64,000 nt of DNA from NCBI GenBank assembly GCA_050084515.1, contig CM114273.1:34410001-34474000 (forward strand), read 5' to 3'. The stretch comes from Blasia pusilla (lineage: Eukaryota; Marchantiophyta; Marchantiopsida; Blasiales). How positions within the stretch are numbered: position 1 is the first letter of the stretch; each line of letters opens with the position of its first letter. The notes below the pieces were generated by a model, which saw only the letters and a list, made by a program, of their open reading frames with translations, ran no database searches and had not been told where the DNA came from. The position numbers and the translations under genes were made by a program. Shown in pieces: positions 34,610 through 48,150 of this stretch.

Positions 34610-36159
34610 ATCAATTATTGAATCCATGTATTTGATGAGTCTATCTATTTTGTTAACTACATTTTATAGTCTTTATCAACGAATTGACCACTCTATAGAT
34701 ACTTAACCCACTTCCACACAATCCCTCCTTCCTTGAATGGGGAGAAAATGAAACCACCCACCTATGAATACTCACTCCATGTTCTCTTAACCATAGCCTC
34801 AAAAATCTTGATCAAATGAAAATTTTCTTCACCTGTACTTATTATCATAATATGAGTAATCTACTCTACAATCCACAACTCTTGTATTTCTCACTGCCTT
34901 AAAACAATGATCATTTTTCGCTATCTTGCAAGTCTTGAGAGTCATAGTGGAGCTACAATTTTGTGAGTGTCTGACTTAGAATGGAATCTCATAACAAAGA
35001 ATTTGACTCGTACTTTGTGATTCCAACATGGTTTTGAAGTTCCATTACACTTGAAAAACATTGCAAAATAGCCACGGAGAACTCGCACTTGGCTGCAAAG
35101 AGCATTTGACTTGTGAGTTTGTGTTATGGCAAAAATTGACTCAAAACTCCCTCACAAAATAGATGCAAAGGAGTGAGTCCGAGGAATTACAAATTTGTGA
35201 GTCTATGTAGTAGTTATGGACTCACAAAGGAATCGCAAAGGAGTAGCAAAACAGTGGTTTTCTACATTAGCAAACTAGTTTTTTTTTGCCTCGATTTAAA
35301 TATATTTTTGGGTATAGAAACCACTTTTTCAAGGGGAATTTGACTCCTTCCAATTGTTCTTGGGGATGGTTTGCTCTTTTTTTCTCCTTCCTTTCTTATG
35401 GTTTTTAAAGAATACCTTTGGGAGAAAAACCATTATGAATTTCATTCAACTACATATCCTTCAACACAGAAAAAAAGCTATATCCAAAAAAATCTCAAGA
35501 CCTAGCTCTACTATAGAAAGAAACTGGGTGCAAAGTAAGGAGAGGAGTCCTTGGAAATAGGAGGGGGAAAAAAAGCAATTTGGAGGCGGAAGGGGATATC
35601 TATGGCCAAGATTTGGTTGTAGGACTCGCAAACAACTATTTGTAAGTCTATAAACTCAAAAGTCTAAGGACTTGCAACTTGCAAGTTTCACTTAAATTTT
35701 GTTAACGAGTCGATTGCAAGTTGAATGTAAGTCAATGCAATCACGTTGTCGTATAGTAAAATCAGCTAGTTTGTAAACTCCTTCCTCATTAAGTATTAGA
35801 TGGAGTTTTATTATTATTAAGTAAATAAACTTAGGAAGAGGAAATTCCTATGTTTAAACCTCTTCATGGTGGCTCTTTAATGCGGGCCCAACTTTAGGAA
35901 AAGAGGTAATAAATAAAAGATGACTTAATAAAAGTAAAGTAATGAGGTTTGTGCTTTAATGAAAAACAAAAGTAGTCTTGGTTGGTGACTAGGGTAGTTG
36001 GGGTAATTTAGATAATATCAAGTGGGTAAAAGAAGATATTTTGGAAGAGATAATAGGAAATCTACTTGTGTCAAAATATGATTGGTTAAGTCTTGAGAGG
36101 AAGCCATGTGGCACAAGATAAGATTAGCTCTATTTCGTATTCTTCTGGATCCCTTGTGA
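34610..36159. other. No gene seen; degenerate repeats
   Basis: The stretch 34,950-35,720 is full of variants of GACTCACAAAG, TTGCAAG and CTTGTGAGT, echoed at 36,950-37,170. It looks like decayed repeat sequence; no coding signal. Confidence 0.35.
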
Positions 36160-36490
36160 GTATATAAAAGAGGGACTTTCAAGGGTTCATCACCTTCTAC
36201 TTCACATCTTGAGTCTCTCGTGTCACTCTTGAGTGTATGGTTTTGGGATTGCTTGCTCTTCCAATGAGAATGGATTACCCTTCTTGGGAGAGTAACTTAA
36301 CCTTGGTCTATTCTATTCTTCGAAAAATTTATAGAGTGTGGTATGTGTGGAGATGAGAGACTTGTCACCTTATATGAGTTTAGCCATACTAGAAATAGAT
36401 GATGGTTTGGCTTGTTATTTTCCCAATGAGAGTGGATTATCCGTCTTGGGAGAGCAACTCTGCCAAATCTCATTCTAGATGAGAGTAAAG
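36160..36490 (+). promoter_or_regulatory. TATA-containing leader with a duplicated 39-bp block (LTR-like)
   Basis: GTATATAAAAGAGGG at about 36,161-36,175 looks like a core promoter with a pyrimidine-rich leader behind it (TTCTACTTCACATC). Downstream, a block with CCAATGAGAATGGATTA and TTGGGAGAGTAACT (about 36,260-36,298) recurs slightly changed at about 36,421-36,460. No gene follows. Could be a solo LTR or a gene promoter captured in repeat DNA. Confidence 0.3.
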
Positions 36491-39400
36491 GATGTTTGTC
36501 AAGTATGAATAGGGATGGAGCACGAGTTGTGCCGGATTTTCCTTTCCTTAACTTGTACCATGTCAAGATTCTCTTTTTAGATAGGCACTGGTTCACTCGC
36601 TATCTAGTTTATCACTTTGGGAACGCGTTCACGAACCAAGTCATGCAATGTCCAACTCCAACGATTCTTCCTATAGTCACGTGCGGAAGGACATGGGATT
36701 ACACTTTATATGTCCTTATATAGGTATCCTTGGACGTCAATAGGCCTGCTTGAGTAGAGTTTAACACTCATTATGCTATTTTCCTTGTGCACAAACGTAA
36801 AGTAGTTAACAGGGACTTCATAGTTAAGAATTTTGGGGTTCCACGTTATGAAGAAGTGATCACCTTGGCACTACCTTTCGTGATTCCTGTCGTGAGAGAA
36901 TGAAGGGTTTACATGGTGATTTCGTATTGAAAACAGAGAAATTCTCTTAGAGTTCAACTTGCATCAACCATGTCTGCTGCAACTAGAAGGTTCACCCTTA
37001 CTCGAAGAAAGGCTCTCGACATAACAACGTTTAAAAAATGACTTTTAGACTCGAATACCAATGGAAACTCACAAAGTTGCAAGGATCCCCAATAGAGTCG
37101 CATAAAGTAGAATTGCAATGGATTTGTAAATAACATGCTCTTAGCAAAAAATGGACTCATAATAGAGCTACAAGGAATCCTTTATCCCTCCTAATGAAAT
37201 ATTCTAAAATTTATTGAGACTTACAAAGGGACTAAAAATAACATCACCCTCTAATTTCCAATTGGGATCTCTCTTGAATTCCAAAGCCCCTCAACTTAAC
37301 ACGAAAAAGAATTGATAGACCATTCGCAACAAAAAAAAAAAACGCATGCAAGCTCTCCTCCCCACACCCTTTCTTGAAGTAGCTATAAGAAGATTATACA
37401 CATTACAAGCCATGACAATAAATCATTTAAAAACTCTATGGAAATTTCTACAAAAATGGGAAACACGCCGTTCTCTCGTATATTGAATAAAAATCCAGCC
37501 AAACCCACCCTCAACATGAGTGAATCCAAGTCTAATACACTGTTGACAACACCATACTCTATTCTCTCTTTAGAACGTTCAATTGTACAAATATGAGCCT
37601 CTTTTTGGGATATAAACCTCTTCCGAAAAGGTGACATGCATAGTTCAGTCATCCCAACTTGCAAAATAGGTTATTAACTAACCGAAGCCCTTTAGGAAAG
37701 CTTGAACTAAACTCCCAAAGGGTGACAAATGATGTCATAAAAGAAGCTCAACAAGTAACTCCAAGCCTATTTAAACCTAAATACACACATAGCCTCCTTA
37801 CATATTTTCTCTAGCTATTTGCTAGTAAGCAACTATAACAACTACCCCATGATAGGTCTCTCAAAGATAAGCATTGATGCTAACGTATCCTTCAACTCCT
37901 AAAAAACTCAATCTTGATCATAATCCTTGGCCCATTGCTACTTTTAGTCCAATCTTACGTTATTCCTATATTCATGATATACATTTAGTGCTCTCATATG
38001 AGCTTCTTCATCTCCCTCTTTGAAAAAAATATATAGATCCAAGTTTAGCATTGAGCCCACTATGCTTCATAGACTTGAAATAAATTTCTCTTAGCTCTTT
38101 GTGCATGATTCCGTTAAAAAATATGATATTAAAAAATTTGGGATTTTGATAAATCCAAATAATTTATACTTGGAAAATCTCTTTTGTCAACCGTAACACA
38201 AAAAGGAACTATTAATACGCAGTTTTTTTCAAGTAGAAGTTCCTTCAAGTTCTCCATATGGAGAGCATTAATCTCCTTAATCTGGTGGTTGGAATTCAAA
38301 TGAATGTATTCTTCCTTCAATATATATTTTTTTATATCAATAATTTGGTTGTTTATGAAAATCTATGAACCTTCAAGAGTTCCTTTGTGGTATCCATGCT
38401 CCCAGTTGCGAGCTCATTCCTTTCCTCCGTCATATTGACATTTACTATTCATTATCAACCCCTCATCATCAAACTATACTACGATTGTGCCATGAGACAT
38501 ACTAATGATTATGAGATGGATTCACCTATATTAGGATAAATATTTTCATAAAAATTGTTTTGTACACATATTCTAGTAGGAAGGTTACTTCAATTCTCAA
38601 CTACACGTTTATTGTCATGCTTCATTCCACAATTGTGGTCATATAGGGGATTAAACCTTAATCTATGCAGCTATCATATTTAGGAGTTAAGGGGTATGGA
38701 ATTTTTTTATGAATGTCAGGTATATTTATTTTTCAAATAAAGAATCAATATTTTCAATAAGATTTCCAAATTTAGTTAATATTTTTATGGCCACTCCAGA
38801 CATGGAAGATACTAGTGAACAAAAATTTGTTGAGCAAAGATAAGGTTGTATTTCTATAGACGACAAGACATAAGAAAGAAAGAAATTTCCAAAAAGGAAG
38901 CGCCCTAAAAGGATGATTTTGAAGGTGTTAAATTGTTTGATTGGAGAGGGTATGAGGGATAGGGGAAGTTGAATAGGGAGGAGGAGGGAAGGGAGGAAGG
39001 GATAAGTTTTCAACAAGGGAGGTGAAGAGATAAATGTATAATTCCTTAACAAATGAGGGTTTCATAACGTTGTTTGTTTGTTTTCAAGAAGAGAGATAGA
39101 GAAAATGTCGAGTAAGGTTATTCCCTCTATCAGGGGGGGAATAGGCCTTCTTCGGAGATTCAAGAAGGACTTATCAATCCCTATCGAATTCAAAGGAGCG
39201 AGATAAATAATTTTTCTTTATCTCTAGCCTCTAATGGGGAATGAGATGGAGAGGAAGAGGTGATAGGTGGTCAAAGTGAGGGTTTGCATAGATCCTCTAT
39301 ATTCCTCCAAAGAGAGCTAGCTAGAGTAGAAGTACGAGAATGATAGAGACTAAAATGAGTTTTGTGGATGGGTGGTAGGGGGGAATTAGAGAAATGAAAT

Positions 39401-40602
39401 GATCGTGTTTTCTATCAAAAGAGGTGGTGCATAATCTTAAGGAGTTTCTCCTTCTCCATGGAAAGAAACAAAAAATATGCTCATCTCGGAGCTCAAGAGG
39501 GTCCCTATGGCGGAATGCATTACATGGGCACAAAAGTATTAATTTTTCTTAGATAGGATCCAACATTGTAAAATATGCATACTTTATAGTAGCCATGAAT
39601 AAATAAGGGAATTATCTTATTAAAATATAATCATTTTCAGATGGGAAATGCTAGCTTGTTCATGCATTGTTAGTTGATACGCCACAAGATCTCTCTAGCT
39701 AGCTAGCTATATAGCTAGAGCAATCACAATGAAAATAGTGATACAAGTATTTTCATAAGATTTCCCATTTTTTCCTCAAGCTTGGGATTATGAAGATCAT
39801 TCCAAGGAGTGGTAGGGGCATCACTAAAGGCTTCCATGTGCATATAGTGGAGGGCTTGGTGCTTGCCTGATGAGCAACCAATAGTGCAAAGCATGGTAAG
39901 GAGCGAGGATTTTTTGATCATCATAGGGTCCCAAAGATGAGAATAAATCAGAAATGTCTTATTGCACCAAGTCTTACATCTATATGTCCTTGATCCATAT
40001 CCCAAGAAGTTGGATATATAATCCCCATATCATGCATATTATAGCTATACATGCTAGTTAGCATGTTGCATGCACGAGCTTGCGCAATACAATTTTTTCT
40101 TAATAATTATCATTTCTGAATTTAATTATAGTTGATAATTTATTAAATCTTAAAAAAGTAATAAATTGTAATTTAAAAAATAATCTTGATCCTAAATTAA
40201 CATTAATAAAACCCAAATTCCCCAAATAATTTCACTCATCCATAATTTTAAACAATACCTACACTTCCACTTCCACTCTTCCTGCCAAAATAACATCTAG
40301 TACCTAAAATATTCATTAATTTGAATTAATGACCATGAACCATCTTCCTTCTCCATTTGAATTCATTTTCCTTTCCAAAAATATCAAATGTGAATTGACA
40401 TGTTTTTTTTGAATAAGAATATTTTTAATTTCACAATTTAAATGTAATTTCTCATTTCTTAAATCTCATAAGAGTAATAACATGTACTCTTCTTAGTAAT
40501 TCCACTCCTCAATTTACAATTTGAATGAAACCCCACTCCTCTAGATAATTCAACCATTCCATCAAATTTAAACAATATCTACTCCTTCTCCATTGAAATT
40601 CA
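36491..40602. other. No gene seen; repeat-rich spacer
   Basis: Only short frames without recognised domains. Around 40,054 a CTAG followed by a GCATGTTGCATGC stretch resembles a Helitron 3' end, but it is preceded by G, not A. A local palindrome of AGCT repeats lies at about 39,695-39,720. Confidence 0.4.
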
Positions 40603-40835
40603 CTAGCAAGGTGTCCGTGTGATATATGGAAAATAAGAAGGTGTTTAAAGAGCTTTGCTAGTGCATAATCGGTGAAGGAACTAATGATGCAAAGGTACAA
40701 ATGATGTTGCATACAAATTCAAATATTATTCTTGCTGCCCGTAACGTGTGAAACATTTGTTTGCTGCCCAATTGCCACGTGTCAAACATAGAGGTGTTTG
40801 CAAATAAAGAAGGCACTCTCCAATAATAATATAGA
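40603..40835 (-). mobile_element. Short non-autonomous Helitron-like element
   Basis: Left end A|CTAGCAAGGTGTCCGTGTG, right end CTCCAATAATAATATAGA|T. The inner right part (AATTGCCACGTGTCAAACAT) resembles 52,918-52,940, which precedes another copy of the same terminus. 233 bp, no coding capacity. Confidence 0.55.
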
Positions 40836-42864
40836 TTTTTCCTTCCCATCAAATATGAAATAAGGGAAAACTATATATTTTGGGTTATTTTTATAATTGG
40901 AATATTATTTTCATTATTTCACAACTAGGAATACACATTAAATTAAATTAAACAATTAATGAATTAAAATATTTTCCTCTTCCACTCAAGTTCCTTTTCT
41001 CTACCTATCTAATATGAATCAAGGGATAACATTTCAAACATGTTGCTATTTTAATTACCTTACTATTCCATTACTTTGTCCAAATTTCAATGTAAGGTAG
41101 CCCATTGTAATATGGACGTAAGATTCTATGTGTTGTTGCCAAAAATTAGAGAACAATATTCATTAAATTATAAAGAAATACACAAGGAAATGATTCTTAC
41201 ATATACATCCCTAAATCAATAGGAGTAGCCATTGCTAAAGTATTGAATTACCTTCACGTTAGTTCCATGAAATGCTTTCATTGTGCATTTTTCGTTGACA
41301 CACGTGCATACTTCATCAAGACCTCTCTACGTCGCTTTTAAGGTTGATTCCCAATACCTTCGGGTGGTATTTCATGGAAGAGTTCATCTTATTTCTACTA
41401 TAAGAAAAATAAAGAAGAAATCTCCCCAACTAAAATAAGACATATCTCACTCCTTTGATTTTTTTATAATTAAAAGGAAGTGGGGAAATGTTGGGCACCA
41501 AAGAGGATAGAGTAATTGAATAAAAATGGAAGAACTTAAAAGATGGCATAAAAACTATAAATGAAGAAAATTTTGGGCAAGAAATTATCATTTATTTATT
41601 TCGTTTATGATTGTTATACAAGGGTCCTCCAAATGCCCATAGTCATGTCCAAATTGGAAGAACCATCTACTTTTCCAAATGGATGAAAATGATTTTGCGT
41701 CAGTTCCAATCTTCGTATAAATTTTTGAAAAAAGTGTAATTATGGTATGACTATTAATGATCAAAACCATGGAAAGTATGACACCCACAAAGATGCTTGT
41801 CACTCCCAAATATGTACATTTTTTTGTCTATACTCGTTGCAAATAGCAAAGTCCTGAAGGTGGATCCCACGGACACATGAAATCGTAACATACTCAACTA
41901 TGGTTATCGTGGGGATTCTTACACCCAACTAAATTCGGTGTAAAAGAGGAAACCAATTTTGAAACCCTCCAATACTTGTATTCTGAACACATTTGGTCAT
42001 ATTCCCAATCTCAATGGTATCTATTTTTTGGTCAGTGTGCGGACCCTGTGTTTTGGACCGTTGCTTGGATACAACGGTCATTGAGTGCCAATGGGATATG
42101 GCTTTTATATGCACATGCTAGTGAAGACTTTGAAGACGAGTCATGATCATCCATGGGTCAAAGGATGATCTAACATAGTAAGAAAAGTAAGACAAAACCT
42201 AAAGTAGCTCGTTGCAAGACTAAGGAGACAACAAAGATTAGTTATAGTTGAGGGCGATTAGTTCAAGAGTCCCTAATAGTCAAGACAAGTGTTGGTCCCA
42301 TGAGATGTAGTTACGAAGCATGAATAGCAACAAGACCAACCATGCGACATTAAGAGATGAGTCAAGATTAGTGACTAGCCACAAGATGTAGAGAATATGA
42401 TAAAAAGAGACAAAGGTGAGCTTATAGGGTCAAGAAAGTGCGAGAATGACCATAAGACTCACCTAAGCCATCTTAGGGTCGAACTAGCCAAATATGGATT
42501 TGGAAGTCCCAATATTTGTACGTATGGGTTATGGTCCAATAGTAGTGACCCAGTGTTGATACTTAGGATGGAAAATGGGCCACTCTTCTTCCCTAGGTGC
42601 TCACTACTTGGAATAGGGATTTTACCAAATCGTGAATTTTGCAAGGTTTTAGGTTGTGAGCTAGAATAGTATTTAGGATGCACCTTAAGGATAATCACCA
42701 CACTTTGGATTGGGTGAAGAATAGTAGTAGATTGGTCAAGGTTCAAGGCCGAGGCTCCTAAGGGGGGCGGTAAGCCCTTTGTGTGACACAACCCTTGAGA
42801 CATTCAAATGCTTCTTTATCTCTACCTCGTAGGATGTTCTCGTTGGATTTAACTCTACCTACAT
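40836..42864. other. No gene seen
   Basis: Several frames of 60-114 codons on both strands, none recognisable and overlapping each other. AT-rich until about 41,800. Confidence 0.45.
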
Positions 42865-42904
42865 AAAGGTGGGGCCTTATGTTTAGTAATAAGGCCCCAC
42901 CTTT
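42865..42904. repeat. Perfect 16-bp GC-rich hairpin
   Basis: AAAGGTGGGGCCTTAT at 42,865-42,880, 8-base loop (GTTTAGTA), exact reverse complement at 42,889-42,904. Confidence 0.9.
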
Positions 42905-45560
42905 TGGGGTTGCATAGTTTACCATGCACCCTCCATAAAATTTACCACACATCCTATACATACTACCAAACACAACATAACCAAACACTGGCAAGCAAAA
43001 ATCGAACAAACCATATGAAATAGAGGAATGTAAATAGTTGGGCTTAAGATCCCACAAGGAAATAGCAAATATGATTATACTATAGAGTAAACTAAATATA
43101 GAGGAGGTAGTGAAGGTACATTATCCGCAACCAAACATGGAAGAAGAGAGCAAGTATGGAATTTACTTTCCTAGCCTATCAAATCAATTAAATGTAGTGG
43201 GCACAACTAAACCTAACCCCTCTAAGTCAACAAAACATAAGAGTTAATGTAGAATATTTAGGTTACCTCAACCTAATATTACTTAAAAGATATCAATCAA
43301 TTACAGCGGACATAATTATTAACCCCACGACATGTAAAAACATACTCAATTCATTATTTGAACATGAAATACGGGGACTAAGTTGGGGCTATAACAAAAT
43401 AAAAATGATGATAGACCTAACAAAGATCCCAATTAATACTAAGAACAAACTATGGTTTACTTCTAATGAAAACGGGCTACTAAGTGACAACTCTTTAGAA
43501 TGGAAGGTGAATAAGGGACTTGTAACCCTAATAAAAATCATTCCAATATGATGAAGTAAGTAAGATGGATGCCCTCAACGCTCATCCCTAACAACGATAA
43601 AGAAGCTCTACACCATGGGAAGAGACACACACCGTGGCATATCTCTTTGTGGTACTATCTGCTACGAGAATTTCCTCTGCATGTGTGCTCCTCTCCCTGA
43701 ACACTCTTGATCAGCTAATATCACCTATGAATGTTGCTAACACGGTCATCGTATCCTCACCTGGTTGACCACCACTACCCCTGCAAAACCTTAATTGGTA
43801 GATGGCTCACCCGTCCATTAGCAGATCGCCACCCTAGTCGATAAGAACCCATCTCCTCCCAAAAATCCAGAATCAAACAAGGAAATACAAGACCGCATTC
43901 CCTACCAACACATGAGCTTGGTTTGAAGATCCGTATGGGAAGGAGATTTTGTAGGATATATGTTGTTGGAGTTAAAGGGGTGTATTCTTGGTTGAAAATA
44001 GACATATAATAGTGACTGACTAGTTACCACCTATTTTTCTTCTTCTCAAGGTATGAGTCCATTACATACATATGTTTGAAGCTAGGGGGAGGTGTGAAGA
44101 AAAAAGCGCAATCGGGGAGGGGTTGTGTGGAAGGGAGGGCCAAATAGAGCCATTTTTGTAGTATATGGCACGGTTGTGGACAAACATATACACATGCTTG
44201 CAAAATTAAAGGGAGGATGATGATGTGCAAGTACGTATGGGGAACTCAAGAAATGCACACATTTTTTGAAGAAAATTACATAGGAGTTGTCATGGTAGAT
44301 GAGGCGTAGGGCGAGATAATATTGAGGCCTTAGAGGAGTCTTGTACTTCCCTGTTTTAAGAGATCATATGTGATATGCTCTTAGGAGGTGCCATACGAGT
44401 GTAGGTCACCCTTCCCTTTATGAGGAGTGACAACCTTGGAGAGGTTGACCTTCCCAGCCATGTATGGCTCCACTTGGACCTATAGGGTCGTGGGTTAGTT
44501 GGTAGTTGGTCTCATTAAGAGACACATGTGTAATTGTTAGGGAGTTTGTATGTGTGTACTACAAGGTGGGTAGTAATTTGCTACAGGTCATCCATGGAGG
44601 TGCCCAAGGGGATTTACCTCGGATGAAGCTCATTTGGAGCTCATCTCCTTACGATTACAGACACTTGTTGGGATCCGTGATGGAGTGCAATTTGCATGTA
44701 TTGAGTCTGGATTCTCTATTGTAGAGTGGGCTAGGGGCGATCAATAAGGAAGATCACACATATGTTGGGAGTCATTGTGTACACTTTCTCTCGTTGTTAC
44801 ATTAGTGTGTATTTGATTCACGAAATGTGGTTGTTTGGATGAAGCACGGTTGATTGCATATTTCATGAGAGTTTACAATGCGTATTCAGCTTTATATCCT
44901 AAGGAGCTACACGGTGGTTCTCAATAGAAGAGAACGTGGGACTCAATTTGTGGTGTAGAGCACAATTGTGGTGCTTTGGGTTGTGTAGGAATTGCAAGCG
45001 AATGTATCCTGACCATGTGGGAGGACATGAGGAAGAAGAATTGTTGAAATTGAAGTCAAATGTTCAAAATTGAGAAATTTGTGCGATTCAACAGATTTGA
45101 TAAGATTCAAAGAGGGGGAGGCTTCATGTTGGAGTTGCTCAAGACTGATGAAATTAAGGATCAGATTGTAGGGACAGAGTTCTTGAGACAATTCTAGTAA
45201 GGAAATTAGTATCAAACGTGACGTGATTGAGTGTGGTCAAGTCAGCAAGTGCGTGGGCACTTCATTGCTGATTTTGAGCGAGGTGTGCTTGATTCTGGAC
45301 CAAATTGGATGAATGTTGGGCATGAGGAAAATCAAGCAAGAAGCGAATGTAAGGAGGGCACAATGGTAGTTGATTGTGCATGATTTTATGAGATCTGAAT
45401 TTGCCATTGGAAAGATGGTAAAAATGTGAGTCCAACATTAAAAATAGAACAAAAAATGGAGCTTATTTGAGGAAGATATATATTCCCGAAAACAACGTAG
45501 ATTCTAGATGAGCAATCACTGGTGTGGAAAGGGCGGGAGAGCAATGCTGGAGTTGTTGTG
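42905..45560. other. No gene seen
   Basis: Spacer with short unrecognised frames. From about 44,500 the plus strand becomes G-rich and may be 5' sequence of the gypsy element whose gag remnant lies at 46.9-48.1 kb. Confidence 0.4.
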
Positions 45561-45567
45561 TGAGGCA

Positions 45568-46400
45568 TCAGAACTTTAGTTCTGATAGCCCTTGTTTGGA
45601 AAGTGAGAAGGAGTAAGGAGGAGGAGAGCTCTTCATTCAATTGGAACTGAAGTTTCGATACCCCTTATTGGTAAAGGTGGTTTAGGCAAGGAAGAAGCTA
45701 CCACGTATCTTTCCCTCAGTTAGAGATTGAGGTTGGGTGCCGCTAGTATGGAGGAACTAGCGCCACTAGTTTGGAGCCGTTAGTGGAGCATAGTTAGGAC
45801 TGCTATCCATAGAGTTAGTGGAGTTGAGGGAGGCATGCAAACTTAAGTTCTTACTCAGGAGAGCCCTCCCAAGAGGAAATTTGGAGCAGAGCGGCAAAGT
45901 GGGAATCGGAATGGAAACTTTGATTCAACAGCAAAGGCTGAGTCATCTGAAGGGCGCGGCATGGGTGACAAGGAGCTGCAAAAGGGATTTGGAACTCAAG
46001 TTCCATTTGGAGCACAATTGAGCCAAGGTGTGGTTCAACTGCATGGTGGTCATCTCGATTTCGTAGCAGAGATTGGCGCGTCGAGAGTGACAAGAAAGCA
46101 AGGAGGATTTGGAACTCAAGTTCCAATTCTATCTCAATAGGAGAACAGTGTAGCGTCTCAATTGCAGTTGACTACTACGACGTGGCATAGTGCGGCGACG
46201 TAGGAAAGTGAAGTGAGGAGGCAATTGGAACTTCAGTTCCCACTCCGTTCTTCACTGTGGATCTTCTCTACAAGAAGGTGGAGTCAATAGGAAGGAGGCA
46301 ATCGTAACTCTAGTTCTTATTCTACTCCTTAGTTATATTGGGTTCTCTCAACATGGGGGTGGAGAGGATAGTGAGGGCAATCGGAACTGAAATTTTGATC
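45568..46400. repeat. Cluster of spaced palindromic motifs (GGAACTnnAGTTCC type)
   Basis: At least nine variants of a palindromic core occur in about 830 bases: 45,571 (AGAACTTTAGTTCT), 45,642, 45,838, 45,911, 45,991 (GGAACTCAAGTTCC), 46,111 (same), 46,227 (GGAACTTCAGTTCC), 46,303 and 46,382. Distances are about 71, 196, 73, 80, 120, 116, 76 and 79, all near multiples of 38-40. Several copies are preceded by AGGCAATYG or AAGGGATTTG-like flanks, so the unit is longer than the core. Confidence 0.75.
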
Positions 46401-46879
46401 CCCTTTGGCACAAACCCAAGAAGTGAGGTCGATGCTGATGGTGTTGTGAAGCTAGTGGTGATCCAGTTTGGCATAACTTTCAAGTCACCCATCCAAGTTC
46501 TATTTCTCCAGAGTAGGCTTAACTGGAGAATTATTTTGCATGTTGTGTGACCAACATACCCACAAGGAAGTGATGACTAGTTGTTGCACAGAGGGGAATT
46601 TACTCACTTACCTTGATGCTTACGGAGATGTTAAAGGGGTGATTTTTGGATGACAAACATTGTGGATAAGTGCGTTGGTGAGTGCTTAGCACTACCGCGA
46701 CTACTGTAGAGAACTTGGAGGGATGGATGGATACCATCCTAGTCGAGAGTGATTGAGTGTGTGGGCTATTTGCCGAGTGTTAATCTCAAGTGAGATAAGT
46801 GGGGGCGTGTCTATGGTTAGGGCATTGTCTAGTGCAGAGCTAGTGGCTTGGGAGTGAATCATCATAGTTTGCAGGTTTT

Positions 46880-48150
46880 ACCACGACACATCCACAGAGT
46901 ATTGGGGAGCGTGGTAGTGGTAGAAGTGGGGGAGGATTTACACGGAGTGGGGCTAGGTATCGTGGGTTTCCACGGGAGGAACCACCTCAACCGCGAGTTG
47001 TAGTAACTCCATAGGTGACGTCAGCGGATTTTGAGTTACTTGAGAGGCCACGGAGTGTTGCCACACCATTGTTGTGGGACATGGATGATCGCGATACGTA
47101 TGGGTCCACAAGGGGACCTCGATGGTTCTCAAGAATGGTGGGAACCATCGAGTTGGATTATCTTATGTAGGAGTTTGATAGTTGGTGTGATGCATAGAGG
47201 ATGCGAAACCAATAGAGATTTGACTCCTTTATGGCATGGAAGGGACTTTGAGCATCTGGAAGGCCCTCCCATGGATAATTATTGCGATTTCTGGATTCTC
47301 CATGAGGCAGAGATTGAGGCGTGGAGACTATTTTGGTCTCTAGGATATGTGTACCTCACGGGGCATGCGATGTATGATGTGACAATTGTAGAAGCACCCA
47401 CTAACCTCATGGAGGAGACACTTGGAGGAGTTGTCGACCCGAGTCTTACGAGTGTGACTATCCGAGTACCACCCGCGTTCAAGCCGTTGGTTGAGTTCTT
47501 TTAAGAGTTGGGGAGGAACTATCAGGGGGTGAGAACCGAAAAGCTTAAGTCGACTCATGAGTTTCAATGGAGAGAGGGAGAGAGTCTTCAAGAGGCCTAT
47601 GAACATCTTCGACGGTTGATTATAGTGACTCAGGGTGTGACGGAGGCGCAAGCGGTTCAATTATGGTATGCGATGCTAGACCGCAAGTTGCGGAAGAGGG
47701 TGCAGGATGGAACTCTCTTACATGTTGGATCGCCTACTCATGGGATCGAGGGCTACGAGAGGATACCGGGAGCCAGGACCATGACTAGTTCAGTCATACG
47801 TTGGGCTGTTGGGCTCAGGTATTTCTTGTTGGACGTGTGGAGGATCACATTGTCAGCGAGAGTGTAGACAACATAGTGGAATGCAAGCAACACCATCAGC
47901 CGTATATGAGGCGGCCCATGGGAGGCCACCCTTACCTGAGTGTGATCATTGACAGAGATATGGGCACACACATAAGAGATGTTTTGAGCTCCACCTCGAG
48001 CTGCGTCTAAAGGGAGGTCGAGGACCTAGAGGTGGCAGAGAACAAGGTGTATGAGGTTGAGGACGTGGTGGAGGCAAGACCCCATCACCTGCCAGAGTGA
48101 GTGCATCACTTGCATCAGAGGCAACTTTGATCCCTTTGGGTTGCTCCTTG
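46880..48150 (+). pseudogene. Ty3/gypsy-like gag remnant
   Basis: The first part, in frame from 46,913, reads GSGRSGGGFTRSGARYRGFP, then a TAG, then DFELLERPRSVATPLLWDMD. The frame then changes, and from about 47,200 it reads LVEFF, a TAA, NYQGVRTEKLKSTHEFQWRE, SLQEAYEHLRRLI and LWYAMLDRKLRKRV. The EFQWREGESLQEAYEHLRRL and DRKLRKRV blocks resemble the retrotransposon Gag domain (L-R-Q...E...Y...F). A Gly/Arg-rich segment at about 48,010-48,080 could be the nucleocapsid end. Several stops and at least one frameshift. No pol follows, so it is truncated; it may belong to the same family as the pol fragment at 1-1,500, but I cannot show this. Confidence 0.6.

Noticed and set aside
45568-46400. 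CRISPR-like reading of the spaced palindromic repeats
   Set aside because: Repeats are short, diverged and unevenly spaced, and the window is eukaryotic nuclear DNA.
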